Origin: Klebsiella aerogenes KCTC 2190
Lineage (GTDB): Bacteria > Pseudomonadota > Gammaproteobacteria > Enterobacterales > Enterobacteriaceae
Direction of reading: 5' to 3'
Assembly (NCBI RefSeq): GCF_000215745.1
Contig: NC_015663.1
Location: forward strand, 2,170,001 to 2,234,000
DNA: 64,000 nucleotides
Numbering within the stretch: position 1 is the stretch's first letter; the number at the start of each line of letters is the position of its first letter. The notes beneath the pieces are model-generated. The model was not told the DNA's origin. It ran no database searches and was given only the letters and a program-made list of their open reading frames with translations. A program made the position numbers and the translations under genes. Shown piece by piece: positions 59,477 to 64,000 of this stretch.

Positions 59477-59503
59477 CCCGGCGCAGACGCCGGGCCGCAG
59501 GCG

Positions 59504-61795
59504 TTAACCTTCGCGACTGACGATTTTAATGTCGACCATACCAATGCCCAACTGGCGCGGCGCGTGGCCGACAATATTGCCTTCGTTGGTGGACTGGGGC
59601 TCCGGCGGAGTGATGGTTAAGGTGTTGCTGCGCGCCGGATTGTCGAAATGCAGCGTCGTCGTGGTCACTTCATTGGCTAAAGTAAGTACTTGCTCGCTTT
59701 TCCCGACGCGCACCGGTATTGGCTGGTTGGCGTTCGGGCCGAAGGCTTTGGCGGTGATCACCAGATCGAATTTTTCCGGCAGCGGTTCTTTATATTCAAT
59801 CTTCACCTCGTCACCGAGCTGGGCATTAGACCAGCGTCCCCACAGCTCAGGCCGCGAGATGCCGCTGAACTGTTTGACCTCTTCCGGCGCGCCGGCGACA
59901 TTAAACACAAAGCTATCGGCTTTGTAGCGAATATCGTTATCGACAATTTTCAACGTATCGACGTTGCCTTTATAGCGCTCCATATCGATGACGGTATCTT
60001 TAAAGGCGGTTTTGCCCTGCCACTGCGGCTTATCGACATGCTGTACTTTTTGTTCGCCGCCCAGTTGACCCTGAGAGACGCACCAGTCGGTGGACAGCGC
60101 CAGTTCCGGCCGCCACAGTTGGCCCATTTTGTAGCAGCGGTCGACCCATACGAAGTTGTCGCGCGGGGCGAAATCCGCCAGTTGGAAGCGTAGCGGCGCG
60201 GAATATTCGCTTTCCGGAATCGGCTCGACGCGCTGATCAGAGACCCGCAGCAGCAGCGGCAGACGGAAGTGGCTACCGGAGAATGCGATCATGTTCTTCT
60301 GCGAGTCGATGCTGAAGTTCTTTATCTCCTTCGGGAAATTCCACAGACGAATGACGTCCGGTTTCCATGCCAGCACTTTCTCTTTCATGTTCATGAAAAT
60401 GGTTGAAAGCGATTCGGCGGAAAGGCTGCTGCGGCCAAGGCCGATATAGTTATCGCCGCCGAGAATATCCAATACCGTTGCGCCGTTATCCATGGTATTA
60501 CGCTTCACGGCCAGCACATCCTGTTGAGGCTGGTCGCCGCGCAGGATAAAGAACAGGTTGCTGCGATCCTGTTTGTTCAGATAATCCCAGGCGGTGTTCT
60601 TCATCGCCAGATGATCGGACGAAACCACGATGACCGTATTTTTGAAGTACGGCGAGGCCTTAATCTTTTCAATCAGCGCGGCGATGTGCTCCTGGCTACA
60701 GGCCACGGCGCTGAAGGAGAGGTTCTTTTTGCCATCCATGTCATAGCGTTTACGCTCGCAGGTGCGTGAGATAAAGCCGTCAGGGTGGTGGGTATCGACG
60801 GTGAGAGCGAACAGCGAAAAGCGTTTGCCGGATTGGGAGAGCGCTTCGAACTTTTTCCACGTTTCGTCGAGCACGGTGTCGTCGTAGAAGCCCCAGTCGT
60901 TGCGGTAGGACGGGTCAGCCACCGTTGTTTTCAGCTCTTCCGCGCCGTACAGGTGATCGAAGCCGTGAGATTTGAGGAAAACGTCTTTACCGGCAAAACG
61001 CAGGTTGGCGCCCTGCACAAAGTAGTTTTCGTAACCGGAATTTTTCAGGATATCGCCGAGACAGATATTTTGCGGAAAGAAGCTGGATACCGCCGCGGAA
61101 GCGTTGCCTTCGAACGGCGCGAACAGCGGAATACCGCACTGGGAAGCGACCATGCCGGCGATGGTGTAATCGGTGCCGGGAAGCTGCGCGGTGTTGCTGA
61201 AATCCAGCCCTTCGCTTTTGATTTTACCCAGTTCCGGCGTTAGTTCGGGGAAAGCCTCGTTATTGAAATAGGTGCGTTCCAGGCTCTCGCCGTAGATATA
61301 GACCAGATTCAGCTGCGGATTGTTGATGCTTTTCGACGGCTCTTTGTAGTAGGCCGCGAAGTCCGGATCGCCATCGCGGGACTGCGATTTCACGAGTTCG
61401 GTGATTTGGCGGAACGCCGGGCTGGCGTCGACGGAGGCCAGCGCCAGTACCAGCGCAATCAGGCTGTAGCCAAAGTGATGCGGATGATGCCGGCGACGGC
61501 GTAATATCCAGCCGAGAACGCCAAATACGGCGACCAGCGCCAGCACCAGACCGATACCCGGCAGAATATATTTACTGACGCCCGCGCCGGTCAGGCTGTT
61601 GGTCAGGGTATAGAGTACCGCATCGTTAATACCGTCGCCGGTGAAGTAGTCGCTGGCGTAAAGGGTGATATTAAGCACAACAAACAGCCCCAACACCGCC
61701 AGGGTGGCAGAGAACCACCAGGTGTTGCGACCGGCTTTCCAGGCATAGATCACCACCGAGGCGAGAAACAAGGCGATGGATAACAACTCTGACAC
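59504..61795 (-). CDS. opgB: OpgB (MdoB), phosphoglycerol transferase I
   Basis: 763 residues, the E. coli length. Three or four N-terminal membrane segments ([60 protein letters not shown]) anchor a large periplasmic alkaline phosphatase/sulfatase-fold domain: [16 protein letters not shown] with the catalytic Thr/Ser region, [20 protein letters not shown], and [20 protein letters not shown]. It transfers phosphoglycerol from phosphatidylglycerol to membrane-derived oligosaccharides (osmoregulated periplasmic glucans). The order opgB-yjjA-dnaC-dnaT is the E. coli backbone order. Confidence 0.96.
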   Translation of the reverse strand: MSELLSIALFLASVVIYAWKAGRNTWWFSATLAVLGLFVVLNITLYASDYFTGDGINDAVLYTLTNSLTGAGVSKYILPGIGLVLALVAVFGVLGWILRRRRHHPHHFGYSLIALVLALASVDASPAFRQITELVKSQSRDGDPDFAAYYKEPSKSINNPQLNLVYIYGESLERTYFNNEAFPELTPELGKIKSEGLDFSNTAQLPGTDYTIAGMVASQCGIPLFAPFEGNASAAVSSFFPQNICLGDILKNSGYENYFVQGANLRFAGKDVFLKSHGFDHLYGAEELKTTVADPSYRNDWGFYDDTVLDETWKKFEALSQSGKRFSLFALTVDTHHPDGFISRTCERKRYDMDGKKNLSFSAVACSQEHIAALIEKIKASPYFKNTVIVVSSDHLAMKNTAWDYLNKQDRSNLFFILRGDQPQQDVLAVKRNTMDNGATVLDILGGDNYIGLGRSSLSAESLSTIFMNMKEKVLAWKPDVIRLWNFPKEIKNFSIDSQKNMIAFSGSHFRLPLLLRVSDQRVEPIPESEYSAPLRFQLADFAPRDNFVWVDRCYKMGQLWRPELALSTDWCVSQGQLGGEQKVQHVDKPQWQGKTAFKDTVIDMERYKGNVDTLKIVDNDIRYKADSFVFNVAGAPEEVKQFSGISRPELWGRWSNAQLGDEVKIEYKEPLPEKFDLVITAKAFGPNANQPIPVRVGKSEQVLTLANEVTTTTLHFDNPARSNTLTITPPEPQSTNEGNIVGHAPRQLGIGMVDIKIVSREG

Positions 61796-62051
61796 AGCTA
61801 ACCCTCGTATGCGCCAGCGGCGGGCTGGCCGGATAGATCGATTTTCACGCTACACTGTAATGGCAGCGCCTTTCTGCTGCAATTGTAGTGTCATGAAAGT
61901 GTGCTGTGATTCAGAATTGGTTTAGAAAGCGTCTTTTTTGTACGATGTCTCATCCTGTCGTCACGGGGAAAACAGGAGCAGAAAAGTAAAAATAGCGATT
62001 GCGGCCGCGCTGGCAACGCTAAAGCGCCAAACGCGGCATCGGCGGGGAACT

Positions 62052-62543
62052 TTAAGACAGGAAGTTAACGCCCTGTTTCAGTACCAGGTCACAGGCTTTG
62101 GTCTTCACTTTTTCAGCCAGCGGGCTGCTACCCAGGGTGTTGAGATTCAACTGCTGGCCGTTATTACTGCTCAGCAATCCCTGTAGCCCTTCCAGATAAC
62201 CGGTATCCTGTTTCTGTTTCTCCGGCGTGCTCAGGCCAAGCTTATCCAGTACCTGGTTTTTAACGTTGTCGGCGTTGGTGACCGAGGTCAGTTTTTTTTG
62301 CGCGCAATAAGAGAGAACGCCGGCGGCATTGTTCATGCTGCTGGAGGTGAGCGCCTGGTTGCCGCCGTTGAGCAGGCTGGTTAAGGACGACATCGACATA
62401 CCGCCGCCGCTTTGCTGGGAACTGCTGCTGAGCTGGCTGGCGGCGCTATTGAGCGAGTCCTGCCAGGAGGCGGCGTAGGTAGGGGCCGCCATCAACGCGC
62501 CGGCTGCGATAGCGACGCAAAAAGCTGTCTGCAAAGATTTCAT
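62052..62543 (-). CDS. yjjA: YjjA, DUF2501 secreted protein
   Basis: 163 residues with a clear signal peptide (FCVAIAAGALMAAPTYA, cleavage near residue 24). The mature part is rich in Ser, Gln and Asn (SQLSSSSQQSGGGMSMSSLT) and continues with SYCAQKKLTSVTNADNVKNQ and a Cys near the end (KTKACDLVLKQGVNFLS), so it probably forms one disulfide bond in the periplasm. The DUF2501 family has no established function. It stands between opgB and dnaC; the 256-bp stretch before opgB shows no gene. Confidence 0.9.
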   Translation of the reverse strand: MKSLQTAFCVAIAAGALMAAPTYAASWQDSLNSAASQLSSSSQQSGGGMSMSSLTSLLNGGNQALTSSSMNNAAGVLSYCAQKKLTSVTNADNVKNQVLDKLGLSTPEKQKQDTGYLEGLQGLLSSNNGQQLNLNTLGSSPLAEKVKTKACDLVLKQGVNFLS

Positions 62544-62608
62544 AAACGTACTCTTCGTCGTTACTTAAGAATCCCTTCAGTATAACGCCGCTTACGCTCG
62601 GAAATCTC

Positions 62609-63346
62609 TCAATACTCTTTACCGGTAACGCGATCGCGGTAGCTATCCCAGGTGAAATTCACCCACAGGCTATTGCCGAGGCGCATGCGATCCATAACGC
62701 GTTCGCCGAGCAGTTTGTTCATTTCATCCATGGTACTGTTAGTCAGCATGCCGGTTGGGCGTTTCGAGGAGGAGCGACGATCGACAATCTGGTTGATAAT
62801 CACTTTCTCGTAGCGTGATTCGGTTTGCATACCGATTTCGTCGATAACCAGCAGATCGACCCGGCTCAGGTCGCTGAGCAGTTGCTCTTCGCTGGTTTCC
62901 CGATTACCAAAGGTATCTTTCATCGCCGACATAATATCGGCGACGGTGATGATTAATACCGATTTACCGCGCAGCAGCAGCTCGTTGCAGATAGCGGCGG
63001 CAAGATGATTTTTACCGGTGCCCGGCTTGCCGGAGAAGATGAAGCTCGCAATATTGCCGTCAAACTCTTCAACGTACTGGCGGGCGCGGGACAGGGCGAT
63101 CATCTGCCCGTCGTTTTCGACCCGGTAATTATCGAATGAACAGTTCTGATGTAATGGACGGATCCCGGAGCGATTAAAGGTGCGCTGCATTTTCATCGCC
63201 CGATTTTCCCGCTCCAGCGCCTCTGAACGCAGCCTACCTTGCTCTTTTTGCCAGGCCAACAGCTCTTCGCCGGTTTTAAACGCCGGTTGCACGTGGGCTG
63301 GCATCATTTTTTGCAGGCGCTTCATGAGATCGCCAACGTTTTTCAT
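62609..63346 (-). CDS. dnaC: DnaC, DnaB helicase loader
   Basis: 245 residues from the ATG at 63344-63346, matching E. coli DnaC; an ATG two codons upstream overlaps the dnaT stop. AAA+ ATPase features: Walker A FSGKPGTGKNHLAAAIC, Walker B VDLLVIDEIGMQTESRYE, sensor and Arg-finger regions (IINQIVDRRSSSKRPTGMLT), and the N-terminal DnaB-binding part (MKNVGDLMKRLQKMMPAH). It loads the DnaB helicase at oriC and, with DnaT and PriA, at restarted forks. GAGG precedes the start at 6 bases. Confidence 0.97.
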   Translation of the reverse strand: MKNVGDLMKRLQKMMPAHVQPAFKTGEELLAWQKEQGRLRSEALERENRAMKMQRTFNRSGIRPLHQNCSFDNYRVENDGQMIALSRARQYVEEFDGNIASFIFSGKPGTGKNHLAAAICNELLLRGKSVLIITVADIMSAMKDTFGNRETSEEQLLSDLSRVDLLVIDEIGMQTESRYEKVIINQIVDRRSSSKRPTGMLTNSTMDEMNKLLGERVMDRMRLGNSLWVNFTWDSYRDRVTGKEY

Positions 63347-63348
63347 GC

Positions 63349-63888
63349 TCATCCTCGGAAACCTCGCGGGATCTGGTTATCGGGTTCGCTAATAGCGTTC
63401 ACATCGCGCTTCGGCTGCCCGCCGTTGCTGGCGCGGCCGATTTGCACGCTACGCGCCAGCTTCTGCTGCCACTGCACGTGGTGGAAAACTTTGCCTTCCG
63501 CCTGCCAGTAGGCGACGAAGGCGGCCAGTTCTTCCGGGGTGACCGGCTGCGTCAGGGCGATACCCCACAGCGCCGCCAGACGCTGAAAATCGGCATCCGG
63601 CTGCCAGCCGGCATACATGGCGAATTTTCCCATCGGCACGGCGACGGGCGCGGCGCTCGGCTCATCAAAGAACTGCGCATCCAGCGCGATATCGCTGGTG
63701 GGGCGCGCCAGTTTAGCTTCCAGCTCCAGCAGCTGCGCCAGGCGCTCCGGCGTCAGCGCGTAAAACGCCGGGGCGTTATTGGCAAATACGGCGACGGCGC
63801 CGCTGGCTGATTTTTGCAGCCTGGCCGCGTGGTTCTCGACGAAATCGTCAAGACCGCAAAAGTCGGTGGTTAAAATTCGTGAAGACAT
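63349..63888 (-). CDS. dnaT: DnaT, primosomal protein I
   Basis: 179 residues, the E. coli length. [20 protein letters not shown] at the start, an oligomerisation N-terminal half, and a C-terminal DnaB/ssDNA-interacting part ([40 protein letters not shown]). DnaT helps replace PriB/PriA by DnaC-DnaB at restarted replication forks. It is immediately upstream of dnaC and cotranscribed. The last 112 bp of the window lie upstream of it and show no gene. Confidence 0.96.
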   Translation of the reverse strand: MSSRILTTDFCGLDDFVENHAARLQKSASGAVAVFANNAPAFYALTPERLAQLLELEAKLARPTSDIALDAQFFDEPSAAPVAVPMGKFAMYAGWQPDADFQRLAALWGIALTQPVTPEELAAFVAYWQAEGKVFHHVQWQQKLARSVQIGRASNGGQPKRDVNAISEPDNQIPRGFRG

Positions 63889-64000
63889 AACGCTATCTCA
63901 ACTCTGAACAGCAAAGAGTGGGGGAATTGCTGACATAGTAGCATAGTGCGAGGCCAGGAAGCAGCGCTGGCGGTTACACGCGCGGGCGTTTGCGATAGAG

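Overview
The window looks like chromosome of a Klebsiella/Raoultella-type member of the Enterobacteriaceae. The evidence is an E. coli-like backbone (yjiH-yjiG, yjiM-yjiL, mdtM, yjiN, yjiA-yjiX-btsT, opgB-yjjA-dnaC-dnaT) with the same gene lengths and pairings, a GC-rich base composition, and enterobacterial intergenic repeats (one ERIC element and several REP/BIME clusters). It also carries catabolic cassettes common in Klebsiella (hpa, hydroxyproline use). No rRNA, tRNA, CRISPR array, prophage or intact insertion sequence was seen.

Layout. 1-1375: end of an HlyD-type adaptor and its DUF2955 membrane partner. 1376-4330: ERIC element, then yjiH-yjiG with an M20 amidohydrolase. 4214-9450 (minus strand): DUF3343-yjiL-yjiM, a DUF2164 protein, mdtM, yjiN. 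9713-11083: a Sad-like aldehyde dehydrogenase. 11141-14572 (minus): yjiA, yjiX, btsT, the last with three BtsR-type repeats and a CRP-type site upstream. 15075-29240: a contact-dependent growth inhibition locus, cdiB-cdiA-cdiI, followed by two displaced ('orphan') cdiA-CT/cdiI modules and remnants. 29315-40497: the 4-hydroxyphenylacetate (hpa) meta-cleavage cluster with hpaR. 40501-50528: a trans-4-hydroxyproline catabolic cluster with its own AraC-type regulator. 50735-58001: a cluster that reads as a 2-amino-2-deoxyaldonate (N-acetyl-D-glucosaminate or -galactosaminate) pathway. 58095-59476: two divergent acetyltransferases. 59504-63888 (minus): opgB, yjjA, dnaC, dnaT.

The most striking system is the CDI region. 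The main CdiA (2626 residues) ends after its VENN motif in a toxin with a PD-(D/E)XK-like motif, followed by an overlapping small immunity gene. Downstream, about 0.8-1 kb of the pre-VENN coding DNA is repeated twice. Each copy is joined to a different toxin and its immunity gene: an EndoU-type RNase with a soluble partner, and a glycine/hydrophobic-rich toxin with a membrane-protein partner. A third, about 108-bp remnant of the same DNA closes the array. The long shared homology offers a route to swap the deployed toxin by recombination.

The metabolic part is an aromatic/amino acid/amino-sugar-acid scavenging block. The hpa genes take 4-hydroxyphenylacetate to pyruvate and succinate semialdehyde. 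The Sad-like enzyme at 9713 could oxidise the succinate semialdehyde, although it is not linked to hpa. The hydroxyproline genes run from epimerase through a three-subunit D-hydroxyproline dehydrogenase, deaminase and semialdehyde dehydrogenase to 2-oxoglutarate. The last cluster combines a deacylase, a fold-III PLP dehydratase-like enzyme, RidA, a KDG/KDGal-type kinase and aldolase, a sodium symporter and an RpiR regulator. Functions are inferred from recognisable families and motifs; no database search was run.
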